DNA of 38,049 nt, taken from positions 1-38,049 of the forward strand of contig JAEEQP010000035.1 of NCBI GenBank assembly GCA_016285355.1, given 5' to 3'. The position numbers were made by a program, and so were the translations under genes. Positions 1 to 8,748 of the stretch are shown piece after piece (within the stretch, counting starts at the first letter, position 1; the number at the start of each line of letters is the position of its first letter). Below the pieces are notes generated by a model. That model worked only from the letters and a program-made list of their open reading frames with translations. It made no database searches and was not told the DNA's origin. The DNA comes from Bacteroidales bacterium (GTDB taxonomy: Bacteria; Bacteroidota; Bacteroidia; Bacteroidales; F082).

Positions 1-1853
1 GCGATTTTCACCACGATATTCGGCTGTGCCTCTGGTGCATATTCCATAATAAGCGGTGAAACGGCGTTGCGCATATCGGAAAAATGGAAGTCCTTCACCA
101 CCCCGACGATTCTCCCTGAAGTCACGGTCAGTGTCAAGTCCTTGCCAATGGCATCCTCTACGCTCCAGCCCATCGCCTTGACCGCCACCTCATTGACCAC
201 ATATTGCCCATTCCCTTCGTACTTGCCCTCAAAATAATCATCCAAATTCAAGTCCTTGCTCAAATAATCGCCAGCCAACAACTCCATCCCAACCATCTCT
301 TGGAAATAGCCATCAGTATAAAGCACCTGAAATACAGCATCATTCCCTTCTTCTCGCCCTTCCCATTCCACCTCGCTGATGAAGCCATTAGGTTGGGAAA
401 AGTCGCCACAACAAAGTCCCACACTGTAGATGTCGGGGTTTTTCACCAGTTCGTCACGAATGGGGCCCACTTTGTAGCAGGGCGTTACCAAACTGTTGAG
501 CGACACGATGTTGGAAGTGTCGACACCTTTGTCGGAATGGCGCATAAACGAGAGTTGTAATAAGGTGACCACAGTAAATACCGCTGCTAACGAAGAGAGA
601 CCCACCTGAAGCATCGAACTCGCATTGCTGATGCGGATGCCTTTCAAGTGGCGCATCTTGCCTTTCAGCACATCGGCGAAGGCCACGCTGCGCAAGCAAT
701 ATTGCCCGAAAAGGCTTGATGCCAAGGGCAACAGTGCCAAAAGCGCAAGGCAGAAAAAGAGCAGCCATTTGTCGAAACGCAATTGCACGGGCACGCCTAT
801 CCACGACTGGAACGCGGGCAGCAACCCCCACACCGCCAATAAGGAAAGCCCCATCGCCACAAGGGTAATAAGCAAGGTCTCCAATATGTTGCCCGAAAAA
901 ATCCTGAACTCGCTGCACCCCAGCACCCGCTTGATGACCCTGTTTTTGGTTTGCTGCACCGAATACGACACATCGAGCGTGGCACAATTCACGATGGTGA
1001 CCGCCACAATGAGCAGGATGCCAAAGATGATAATCCAAACATACGAGGCATTGCCGTTACCCACACTTTCTGAATCGTTGTAATCGGTGTGCAGGTGGAT
1101 GTCGCGCAAAGGCTGGAATTCCAACCATGCCTTTTGGTCGTATCTTTCCTCTTGGATGTTGGCCAACTGCTTCATCTCCGCCTTGCTGAACAGCGCGTTT
1201 TCCCTCAATTTGACGTAAATCGTCTGGCTTTCAGTGATGTTGCGGTAAAGATTGAGTTGACGGCTATCCATCGGCATCACCACCTCGAAAGGCAGATGCG
1301 TGTTGGAAGGCACATCCACCACCAAGGCAACGGTGTAAACGGTTTCTATGTGCATATAGGAACAGACCAAAGGCTGCCCTATGGCCGAGCCGTCAAAAAG
1401 TTTTTTCGCCATCTCTTTGGAAATGGCCGCTTCGTTGGGCTGGAGAATGTGATGCGGTTCGCCTTCCACAACGGGATAGGTAAACACGTTGAAAAAATTG
1501 TCGCTGGTCGTCAAAGCCGTCACCTCAAAGGATTCGTTGCGTTCCATATCCCTGACAGTGTTGGGATTCTGGTTGGCATAGTGCGAAATCACGCTCACAC
1601 ATTCCTCCACCTGCGGCACGGCATTAGGCAAATCATAGCGCAACTGGCAGACTCCACCGGTGTATCTTGTGCCAGTGGCCTTATCCACCGAAACCAAGCG
1701 ATAAATCCGGTCGCCGTCCTCGATAAAACGGTCGTAGGAAAACTCGTGTAGCACCCACTGGAACAGCAAGGTAGCGGAAGTGATACCAATGACCAAGCAA
1801 AAAACATTGATGAGGAAATGATTGTGTTTGGGTTTTAAAACTAACTTATTCAT
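1..1853 (-). CDS. ABC transporter permease, FtsX/MacB family (3' end beyond window)
   Basis: The minus-strand frame opens at an ATG at 1853 and stays open for 617 codons to the left edge, so the C-terminus is missing. The protein begins with a short basic stretch and a membrane segment (about residues 13-30), followed by a periplasmic MacB-type core domain (about 30-270, with the family-typical sequences SYDRFIEDGDRIYRLV and FDGSAIGQP). Three hydrophobic segments follow at about 280-400, then a linker, another membrane segment near 425, and a second periplasmic domain (AVKAMGWSVEDAIGK, VVKDFHFSDMRN). This duplicated layout is typical of Bacteroidota permeases that work with a separate ATPase and often an HlyD-like partner in export or lipoprotein-related transport. 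No ATPase is in the window; it may lie to the left. Substrate unknown. The family call is firm. Confidence 0.85.
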   Translation of the reverse strand, partial: MNKLVLKPKHNHFLINVFCLVIGITSATLLFQWVLHEFSYDRFIEDGDRIYRLVSVDKATGTRYTGGVCQLRYDLPNAVPQVEECVSVISHYANQNPNTVRDMERNESFEVTALTTSDNFFNVFTYPVVEGEPHHILQPNEAAISKEMAKKLFDGSAIGQPLVCSYMHIETVYTVALVVDVPSNTHLPFEVVMPMDSRQLNLYRNITESQTIYVKLRENALFSKAEMKQLANIQEERYDQKAWLEFQPLRDIHLHTDYNDSESVGNGNASYVWIIIFGILLIVAVTIVNCATLDVSYSVQQTKNRVIKRVLGCSEFRIFSGNILETLLITLVAMGLSLLAVWGLLPAFQSWIGVPVQLRFDKWLLFFCLALLALLPLASSLFGQYCLRSVAFADVLKGKMRHLKGIRISNASSMLQVGLSSLAAVFTVVTLLQLSFMRHSDKGVDTSNIVSLNSLVTPCYKVGPIRDELVKNPDIYSVGLCCGDFSQPNGFISEVEWEGREEGNDAVFQVLYTDGYFQEMVGMELLAGDYLSKDLNLDDYFEGKYEGNGQYVVNEVAVKAMGWSVEDAIGKDLTLTVTSGRIVGVVKDFHFSDMRNAVSPLIMEYAPEAQPNIVVKI

Positions 1854-1883
1854 TTTATAACTATGTTAATTGATTTCTTGCTA

Positions 1884-1913
1884 CAAAAATAGACATTAAT
1901 TGCATACATACAA
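1884..1913 (-). promoter_or_regulatory. Bacteroidota-type promoter for the FtsX-like permease
   Basis: On the minus strand a TTG (1913-1911) is followed after 19 bases by TATTTTTG (1891-1884). This fits the Bacteroidota consensus TTG-N19-21-TAnnTTTG. It lies about 30 bases before the permease ATG, in the 93-base gap after the polymerase gene. Confidence 0.5.
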
Positions 1914-1946
1914 CATTAAATGAAGATTTTTTAATTAAGAACGGAT

Positions 1947-4862
1947 TTATTCCAACGTCTTATACCCCATCCTCTCCATCTTCTCCACCTGCAAAGAAGC
2001 CTGCCCAAACTCTTCCGTGACCTTTCCCAGAAGCAAATAAACACCATCGCCTTGGAAAGGATAATTCTTAAAAACTTGCGGGAAAAGCACCGTGTCAAAA
2101 GCCTCACCCGTGGCATCAATGAAAGTGGCAAGCGCCATGGGCTCACCTTTGCAGGTGCGGAAGTTCTTCACTGTCACCAATTTGCCGAGCATTCTGTAAC
2201 GTTGTCCCACGAAATTCAACATTTGACAGGCCATCAACTCGCCTCGGAAGTTGGTTTTGAGCAGGTCGAACCAGGTTAAAGAAACGGGAAAGCCGTAAAG
2301 TTCTATTTCGTCGTAGGCATTTTGTAAAGCGTTGGTCTTGAAATCAGGGAATTCAAAATGCTGATTTTCAAGTTGGAAAAGCGTTTCGGGCTGTTCTTTC
2401 TTGCCGTCGTTTTTGCTTAAATGCGCTTGCCACAATAGTTCGGATTTGGTCTTCTTTGTGAAATTGAACGCGCCGCCACGAATGAGCAAAACGAGTTGTT
2501 CGATTTTGAAAGGCACTCGGGCAATAAAGTCTTCAAGGCTCGTAAAAGGTCCACGCGTTGCGCGTTCAGCAAGGAAACGCTCAACGAATTGTTGTTCAAG
2601 GCCTTGTAGATGCACGAACCCCATGAAAATCGTCCGTCCATTCAAAGTGGTGAGGTAATCGCTGCGGTTGATGCAAGGCAAGTGGATTTTTGCACCCATG
2701 CGCCGTGCCTCGTTGAAGTAGAACCAAGTTTGATAGAACCCACCGAAGTTGTTAATCACAGCCACCTGAAATTCAAGCGAATAATGGCTTTTCAGATAGA
2801 GGCTTTGGTAACTCTCCACTGCGTAAGAGGCCGAATGTGCCTTGGAGAAGGAATAGCCTGAAAATGACTCAATCTGCCGCCAAAGTTCGCGCACTAAATC
2901 ATCGGGATAGCCCTTGGCCTTACAATTGTCGAAAAAGCGTTTTGTAACCTGCTCAAATTCAAACTTGTCACGCATCTTGTGCCCCATCATACGGCGTAAC
3001 ACATCGGCTTCGGCCAAGTCCAAACCCGCAAAATAATGCCCCACCTTGAGCACATCCTCCTGATAAATCATCACACCGTAGGTCTCGGCCAATAGTTCTT
3101 TCAAAACGGGATGCTTATAATCCACAGTATCAGGATGATGGAAGCGGTTGACATACTCGCGCATCATGCCCGAATGGGCCACGCCCGGCCGGATGATGGA
3201 ACTGGCCGCAACCAAAGTTTTATAATCAGAACAACGCAACTTACGCAGCAGACCACGCATCCCCGGACTCTCGATATAGAAACACCCGCAAGTCTCGGCT
3301 TTGAGCAGTTGCCGCTTTATTAATTCGTCCTGTTTCAGAGCGTTAATCTGGTGAATGTCAATGCGAACACCACGGCTGCGCTCCACCATTTCCACTGCCT
3401 CGCGGATGTGGGCAATACCGCGCTGAGAGAGAATGTCCACTTTAATAAGCCCGACTTTCTCGGCGGAATACATGTCGTATTGCGTCGTTGGGAAGCCTTT
3501 GGGCGGCAAGTCGAGGGCGGCAAAATGGGTAATCGGTTCTTCCGTGATGAGCACACCGCCGGCATGGATGGAGCGTTGGCGCGGGAAGTCACGGATGCGC
3601 TCGGCGATGGCGAGGATATTGCGTCCGATTTCGCTTTGTTGTGCAAAGGCCGTTGGATTGTGTTCCATCTGGTCGATTTCGCCTTTGGGCAGACCGAACA
3701 CCTTGCCCAACTCGCGGCAAAGCGAATTGTCCTGAAAAGTGACCGTCGCGCCGAGCAAAGCCACATGGTCGGAGCCGTATTTGTCGAAAATGTATTGGAT
3801 GACCTTGTCACGGTCGCGCCACGAGAAATCGAGGTCGAAATCGGGCGGACTGCTTCGCATGGGGTTGAGGAAACGCTCAAAGTACAAGTCCAGTTCAATT
3901 GGGTCTACATCGGTGATTTTCAAGCAATAAGCCACAACGCTGTTGGCACCGCTGCCTCGCCCGACATGATATAAGCCCTGCTTTATGGCAAACTTCACAA
4001 TGTCCCAAGCGATGAGGAAATAGGCGCAAAAGCCCATCCTTTCGATGATGTCCAACTCCTTCTCGATGCGGCGATAGGCGTTTTTGTCGTGCAGGCCATA
4101 GCGGTACGCCATGCCGTCGAAAGCCAGTTTACGCAGCAATTCGCGGTCGTCATAGACATTGCCTGTGTAGGTGCGCTTGTTTTTCACGCTGTTGTCCAGG
4201 TTAATTTCGCATTCGTCTAAGATATGCTCCGCATTTTCAATGAGTTGCGGATAGAGCGCAAAGGTCGTTTTCAGCCTATCGGCAGGCAGGAAAATCTCAT
4301 CGGGTGCAGCACAAGCAGTAGGCTCAAGACGCGAAATCAATACGTTTTCATCGATGGCGCGCATGCATTGGTGCAACTGAAAATCGTCTGCCTCGGCAAA
4401 GGTGACGGGCTGCATAGCAACCAACTTCTCAAAGGATTGGCAGTTGTACAACTTGGTCAGTTGGGAGAAACGCACGCCAAGAAACTCATTCTCTTTCAGT
4501 TGCGCAGGTTTTCGCTTCCCGAAGGGATAAATCACGAAAACCTGTTCCCAATTGGGTGCTGTTTCGGGATAAGGCTGTTTGCTTTTATTGTAGTCGGTCA
4601 AGAAACGGTTCAGTTCAGCGAAGCCCGTGTTGTTTTTGGCCAAGGCCACATACAGCAGTTCGTTGCCGTTTCGGAACTCCACGCCGATCACGGGCCGCAC
4701 GCCTTTTCTGCCACATTCCACCACAAAATCGGCGGTGCCCATCGTCGTGTTGATGTCGGTCAAAGGCAAGACGACATAGCCCATCGCGGCGGCCTTGCTG
4801 ACCAAGTCCGCAATCGGCATCGTGCCATAACACAGGCTGTTATATGAATGGACGGCGATCAA
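1947..4862 (-). CDS. Short DnaE-type DNA polymerase III alpha subunit
   Basis: This is a C-family DNA polymerase of about 971 residues, shorter than the roughly 1,200-residue replicative DnaE. An N-terminal PHP domain (HSYNS near 5-9, TDIN near 35-38) is followed by the palm, with GRGSGANS near 301 and the catalytic PDFDLDF at 340-346. The third acidic residue is in GLIKVDILS (D476). After the fingers and a helix-hairpin-helix region comes an OB-fold (about 880-960). The protein ends there, so a tau-binding tail appears absent. That shape fits accessory or error-prone DnaE copies (DnaE2/ImuC-like) better than the main replicase, but no imuA or imuB lies beside it. The frame has no ATG near the PHP domain: TTG at 4862 is the best start and ATT two codons upstream is possible. 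A palindrome lies just upstream. Confidence 0.88.
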   Translation of the reverse strand: MIAVHSYNSLCYGTMPIADLVSKAAAMGYVVLPLTDINTTMGTADFVVECGRKGVRPVIGVEFRNGNELLYVALAKNNTGFAELNRFLTDYNKSKQPYPETAPNWEQVFVIYPFGKRKPAQLKENEFLGVRFSQLTKLYNCQSFEKLVAMQPVTFAEADDFQLHQCMRAIDENVLISRLEPTACAAPDEIFLPADRLKTTFALYPQLIENAEHILDECEINLDNSVKNKRTYTGNVYDDRELLRKLAFDGMAYRYGLHDKNAYRRIEKELDIIERMGFCAYFLIAWDIVKFAIKQGLYHVGRGSGANSVVAYCLKITDVDPIELDLYFERFLNPMRSSPPDFDLDFSWRDRDKVIQYIFDKYGSDHVALLGATVTFQDNSLCRELGKVFGLPKGEIDQMEHNPTAFAQQSEIGRNILAIAERIRDFPRQRSIHAGGVLITEEPITHFAALDLPPKGFPTTQYDMYSAEKVGLIKVDILSQRGIAHIREAVEMVERSRGVRIDIHQINALKQDELIKRQLLKAETCGCFYIESPGMRGLLRKLRCSDYKTLVAASSIIRPGVAHSGMMREYVNRFHHPDTVDYKHPVLKELLAETYGVMIYQEDVLKVGHYFAGLDLAEADVLRRMMGHKMRDKFEFEQVTKRFFDNCKAKGYPDDLVRELWRQIESFSGYSFSKAHSASYAVESYQSLYLKSHYSLEFQVAVINNFGGFYQTWFYFNEARRMGAKIHLPCINRSDYLTTLNGRTIFMGFVHLQGLEQQFVERFLAERATRGPFTSLEDFIARVPFKIEQLVLLIRGGAFNFTKKTKSELLWQAHLSKNDGKKEQPETLFQLENQHFEFPDFKTNALQNAYDEIELYGFPVSLTWFDLLKTNFRGELMACQMLNFVGQRYRMLGKLVTVKNFRTCKGEPMALATFIDATGEAFDTVLFPQVFKNYPFQGDGVYLLLGKVTEEFGQASLQVEKMERMGYKTLE

Positions 4863-4870
4863 TTCAATGG

Positions 4871-4917
4871 TTTTGATTAGTTTTTAATCAAAATTTTCGC
4901 CGTAAATTTAATCAAAC
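4871..4917 (-). promoter_or_regulatory. Perfect 9-bp palindrome plus a third half-site upstream of the DnaE-like gene
   Basis: TTTTGATTA (4871-4879) and TAATCAAAA (4885-4893) form a perfect inverted repeat with a 5-base spacer. A further TTTAATCAAAC copy is at 4907-4917, giving TAATCAAA twice in the same orientation 24 bases apart. The palindrome begins 9 bases before the TTG start. An AAATTTTG, one mismatch from a TAnnTTTG box, overlaps its upstream edge on the minus strand. The arrangement looks like a repressor operator, though an mRNA hairpin limiting translation is also possible. The regulator is unknown. Confidence 0.4.
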
Positions 4918-4949
4918 TTTTTGAAATAGGATATGATATAGGAGGAAAA

Positions 4950-6374
4950 TCAATTCTGTTCAAAAAACTCCTCCTTGAAATTCACAAAACACACCCGCTC
5001 CTGCGCACGGGTCAATGCAGTGTAAATCCAACGTAAATCCTCCACATCGAGGGTCTCTTTCTGATTCAAGGAAGAATCAATGAAAACACTGTTCCATTGT
5101 CCGCCTTGCGTCTTATGGCAGGTGAGGGCGTATGCGAATTTTACTTGCAAGGAGTTGAACCAAGGATTCTTTTTCATCTCTTTGTAACGTTCCTTGCGGT
5201 TGGGGATGTCCATGTAGTCCTCCTCAATGGCGGCAAATAGGCGTTTGTTTTCTTCCTCTGTCAGCGAGGGACTGTTGCTGTTTAAGGTGTCTAACAAAAT
5301 TTTTGCTTCCAAATTCGGCGCATCGGGATAGTCGGTGAAGCTGAGCTCAACATCGGCGAAACGAAAACCGTACATTTCATCAAAATGCTTGATTTTCCGT
5401 ATCTCGGCCATGTCGCCGTTGGCGATGAAACTGATGGCTGCGTTGCCTTCCGTCCAGAAATAGTTGTTTTTTACCACCATCAACTTGTCGCCCGTGGCGA
5501 TCTCGCCTTCGATGTTGAGGATACGCCCGCGTATGGCCTGGTTGAACAAGTTGGTGCGTTTGTTCGACTTGCAGATGATGACGGCTTCATTGTCCGACAT
5601 GTTGGCAAAGGCATTGTGCAGCATCTCCTCAAAGGTCTCTGGCTCAATCTTTTGGATGTCGTCAAAGTCTTGCAGATGGAAAAGAGGCAACTCGTATTCG
5701 TAGAGGTTTTGGCTAAGCAGCTGCCTAATATCTGTTGCATTATACAAAATCCCTGACTCCAAAGCCTGTCGTTTGACCTCGGTAAGTTCGTATGTGGCCG
5801 CCGTAATCGGAAACTGGGATTTTAGATATTCGCAGTCCAAGGCGGGGCTTTCGTTGCTCCCTACAGGAGGCAATTGTGCCGTGTCGCCAATGAGCAACAA
5901 CCGACAGTTCTCACCGCTGAATACATAGCCCAACAGGTCGTCAAGCAGGCTGGAGCCGCCAAACTCCTTCTGCTCACCAATCATAGAGGCCTCATCGACA
6001 ATGAAGAGCGCGTTCTTGAACTTGTTTTCGGCCCTTGCAATGCGGATGCTGCCGTCAGGGAAGGTCATGGCTTGGTATATCCTTCTATGGATGGTGCTGG
6101 CACTTTGTCCGGTGTAGCTGCTGAGCACTTTGGCGGCTCGTCCAGTCGGAGCCATCAGCACGTATCTCATCCCGATGTAGGGCAAAGTCCTTACCAGCGT
6201 TTTGACCAAAGTGGTTTTTCCTGTGCCTGCATAGCCTCTCAGAATATAGGTGGGGTTTTCTTTTTGCGAAAGCAGGAAAGCCGAAAGATGATACATCACG
6301 ATAGCTTGTCCATCGGTGGGCTCAAAGCCGAAAGACTGTATCATTTTTCCGTATAACTCGCTGCGACTCAACAT
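4950..6374 (-). CDS. ATP-dependent RecD-like DNA helicase (superfamily 1)
   Basis: A 474-residue superfamily 1 helicase. Walker A is GYAGTGKTT (47-55), motif Ia follows in MAPTGRAAKVL, and Walker B is in FIVDEASMIG. A later GDTAQLPPVG matches motif III (GDxxQLPP). The C-terminal UvrD/RecD-like portion carries ALTCHKTQGGQW and YTALTRAQERV (motifs V-VI). It is much shorter than RecD2 and lacks an obvious N-terminal extension; stand-alone helicases of this size are common in Bacteroidota. The ATG lies 3 bases past the tamL stop, so the two genes are probably co-transcribed, and the polymerase gene follows. A role in repair or recombination is inferred from family only. Confidence 0.9.
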   Translation of the reverse strand: MLSRSELYGKMIQSFGFEPTDGQAIVMYHLSAFLLSQKENPTYILRGYAGTGKTTLVKTLVRTLPYIGMRYVLMAPTGRAAKVLSSYTGQSASTIHRRIYQAMTFPDGSIRIARAENKFKNALFIVDEASMIGEQKEFGGSSLLDDLLGYVFSGENCRLLLIGDTAQLPPVGSNESPALDCEYLKSQFPITAATYELTEVKRQALESGILYNATDIRQLLSQNLYEYELPLFHLQDFDDIQKIEPETFEEMLHNAFANMSDNEAVIICKSNKRTNLFNQAIRGRILNIEGEIATGDKLMVVKNNYFWTEGNAAISFIANGDMAEIRKIKHFDEMYGFRFADVELSFTDYPDAPNLEAKILLDTLNSNSPSLTEEENKRLFAAIEEDYMDIPNRKERYKEMKKNPWFNSLQVKFAYALTCHKTQGGQWNSVFIDSSLNQKETLDVEDLRWIYTALTRAQERVCFVNFKEEFFEQN

Positions 6375-6377
6375 GGC

Positions 6378-8711
6378 TTAGAATGGATAGCCAATTCCGA
6401 CTTGTAATCTGAGGTTGTCGAAGTGTCCCCATATATCGTTATTGAACCGCCAATAACTTCCGTTTTCGTCTTTAAAGGGATTGCGCATGGCGTATGCCAA
6501 ATCGAAACGGAGCATGAGGAATGAGACATCCATTCTGAGGCCAACACCTGCATCAACGGCCACTTGTTTATAGAAACTGTTGAACTTGAAATCGGCGTCG
6601 GGCATGGATTCGATGGGATGGTAAGTCCAGACATTACCTGCATCGATGAACAGTGCACCGTTGAAGATATTGTAGATGGGGAATCGGTATTCGGCATTGA
6701 GCTCCAATTGAATATCGCCGGTACTTTCCGTTTTGTCTTCATCAGAATAATAGCCGCCTGGGCCGACGGTACGATACAGCCATCCACGCAAGCCATTGGC
6801 ACCGCCGCCATAGAAACTGCGCTCAAAAGGCAAGTCTTGGGAATTACCGTAGGGCACGCCGATGCCTACAAATTGCCGAAACACCAACCAGTTTTGACGC
6901 CCCAAGTCGATATGTTGGCGGAAATCAACGCTGCTTCTCACATATTGCGCATAGCGAATGCCCATGATTTCGTGATGATTCTCGTCGGTAGTCATCAACT
7001 TTGTGTTGTTGAAAAGCGAAAGCAGGTTGCCGCTTGTTTCCAAATCGGCGCGGAGGTATACAAAACTACTGGAATTTCTGATGCTTTGGGTATTGTAGGT
7101 GTAGGAGTAACGTGTTCCCAGAATCAAATGACTCGTGTACTGGTCTTTTTTCCTTTGACTGGTCTCTTCTATATCGAGGTAGTGTTGGAAATCGAAATTG
7201 ACGTTGGCAATCTTCACGCCATTGAGGTTGATGGGCGCAAAGTAATGGCTTGAGCGGGCATTGCTTTTCCAGTCATAGCTGAAGGTAGCCGTTGAGATGT
7301 AGCGCGAATAGTAATATCTGATTTGTGCATTCATACCCAAGGCAACAGACGTGGTGGGTTGGTATTCGCGGGCAAAATTGGTGAGGGCAAACGGACTGAA
7401 GAATTTCGGGAAGTTGAGACTTGCAGTGAACCCCAATTCCTTGGTATTAAACGTTTGCTTGACTTCAGTGTTTTCTCCAATGATGGTCTGTGCCTCCAAA
7501 CCGCCTTTGATGCTGAGTTGGAATGTTTCTGCCCCATGGAAAATGTTTTTGTTGGCATAGGAAAAACTGCCCTTAATGCCCAAATCACCTTCTGAATTGG
7601 TGCCTTCGGCCTGAACGGTAAAGGAATGTACATCGTTCTGTTGCATGGTGATACGGCAGTCAAGCAAATTGCGCGAGTCGTCCGGGTTTGAAACGCTGTC
7701 AAACTCGATGTTCACGTTTCTGAACAGCCTGTAGTTGGCCAAGGCTTTGTAAGTGTTGGTGACACTTCGCAAGTTATAGGGCAAGCCTTCAATGACATGG
7801 ATGGAGCGCGAGAATGTCTGGGGTTTCACCTGAGGCTTGTCGAAATAATGGAAATCCCATGTGTTGAGCCGTTTTCTCATACCGGTTTGAACGGTGAGTT
7901 GGGCGGAGTCTACAGGGCGGCTGTTCATCCTGAAGACGGTGAAATCAGGATAGATGTGGATGTCACGGATGTAATATTTCTTAAAAGTCAATGGAGTCGT
8001 TTTCAGCCGCATGGTGATTTCCATGGTGTGGTTCATGAAATTGCTGTCGACTTCGTAATAGATGTTGTCGCGGTTGAAATAGAAATAGCCAGAGTTCTTC
8101 AGGCGTTCCGTGATGAGGTCGCGTTGCTCGTTTAGGTCGTAAGCATCGTAAATGTCGCCTTCCTTGAGTTGAAAATTGACGCTGTCGCGCATAATGTAGC
8201 GTCTGGCGAGGGTGTCGTCGATAACATAATTAATCTTCCTGACGTAATAAGGTTGGCTTGGATAGACATTGTAAGTTACGGTGGCTCTTTTCATGTTTTC
8301 GTTCAGGTCAACAGAGTGGGTCACCTTGGAGTGGAAATAACCGATGTTGTCGAGATACCGCATCATCTGCCTGGCCGAATTCTTGGCACCGGCAGGGTCA
8401 TAATAGACAGGCTCCTTGCCGAAGGTCTTGTTCATCCATGCCCATATTTTGCTCTTCTGATGCTTTTCCCACTTGTAATAAATCCATGTGGGAAGGTTGG
8501 TTTGGAAGGTCTCCCGATAGGGCTTCAGCGTGATGAAGGACGACAGCTTCGATTTCTCGATTTTGTCGTGGTCGTCGTCATTATCTTCAACAACGACAGC
8601 GTTCTTTTTGACCAAATACTTGCCTTCTGGAACAAAACGAGTGATGTTGCACGAGGACATGAGGATGACCATGAGCAACCCGAAGACGATATGGAGCCTT
8701 TTGCCTGACAT
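6378..8711 (-). CDS. tamL: TamA-like outer-membrane assembly lipoprotein TamL (BamA/Omp85 superfamily)
   Basis: A 777-residue Omp85-family protein with a lipoprotein signal (hydrophobic stretch ending ILMSSC, so Cys21 is the probable lipidated residue). The NITRFVPEGKYLV sequence right after the cysteine is characteristic of the Bacteroidota TamA-like lipoprotein. POTRA-like domains fill about 30-370 and a 16-strand-type beta-barrel (bacterial surface antigen domain) the C-terminal half. GGGANGLRGW is the conserved barrel loop motif (VRGF/Y equivalent), and the chain ends in aromatic-terminated GIGYPF, as expected of an outer-membrane signal. TamL acts with TamB in the outer membrane to insert proteins or move lipids. 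No tamB is adjacent here. The gene has its own -7 box and is tightly followed by the helicase. Confidence 0.88.
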   Translation of the reverse strand: MSGKRLHIVFGLLMVILMSSCNITRFVPEGKYLVKKNAVVVEDNDDDHDKIEKSKLSSFITLKPYRETFQTNLPTWIYYKWEKHQKSKIWAWMNKTFGKEPVYYDPAGAKNSARQMMRYLDNIGYFHSKVTHSVDLNENMKRATVTYNVYPSQPYYVRKINYVIDDTLARRYIMRDSVNFQLKEGDIYDAYDLNEQRDLITERLKNSGYFYFNRDNIYYEVDSNFMNHTMEITMRLKTTPLTFKKYYIRDIHIYPDFTVFRMNSRPVDSAQLTVQTGMRKRLNTWDFHYFDKPQVKPQTFSRSIHVIEGLPYNLRSVTNTYKALANYRLFRNVNIEFDSVSNPDDSRNLLDCRITMQQNDVHSFTVQAEGTNSEGDLGIKGSFSYANKNIFHGAETFQLSIKGGLEAQTIIGENTEVKQTFNTKELGFTASLNFPKFFSPFALTNFAREYQPTTSVALGMNAQIRYYYSRYISTATFSYDWKSNARSSHYFAPINLNGVKIANVNFDFQHYLDIEETSQRKKDQYTSHLILGTRYSYTYNTQSIRNSSSFVYLRADLETSGNLLSLFNNTKLMTTDENHHEIMGIRYAQYVRSSVDFRQHIDLGRQNWLVFRQFVGIGVPYGNSQDLPFERSFYGGGANGLRGWLYRTVGPGGYYSDEDKTESTGDIQLELNAEYRFPIYNIFNGALFIDAGNVWTYHPIESMPDADFKFNSFYKQVAVDAGVGLRMDVSFLMLRFDLAYAMRNPFKDENGSYWRFNNDIWGHFDNLRLQVGIGYPF

Positions 8712-8728
8712 GCGCTGAAGATTTGGGG

Positions 8729-8736
8729 CAAAGGTA
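8729..8736 (-). promoter_or_regulatory. TAnnTTTG -7 box for tamL
   Basis: TACCTTTG on the minus strand ends 17 bases before the tamL ATG. It sits in the 37-base gap after folC, so tamL can be transcribed independently of the upstream series. No good -33 TTG was found at the right distance. Confidence 0.42.
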
Positions 8737-8748
8737 AGAATAATTCCT

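Noticed and set aside
454..1038. Open frame of 194 codons on the minus strand
   Set aside because: It lies in another frame within the permease gene, whose protein sequence is clearly family-like. The 194-residue translation is rich in His, Cys and Arg and shows no family features.
3335..3974. Long frames on both strands inside the polymerase gene
   Set aside because: They overlap conserved catalytic parts of the DnaE-type protein and encode low-quality sequence; shadows.
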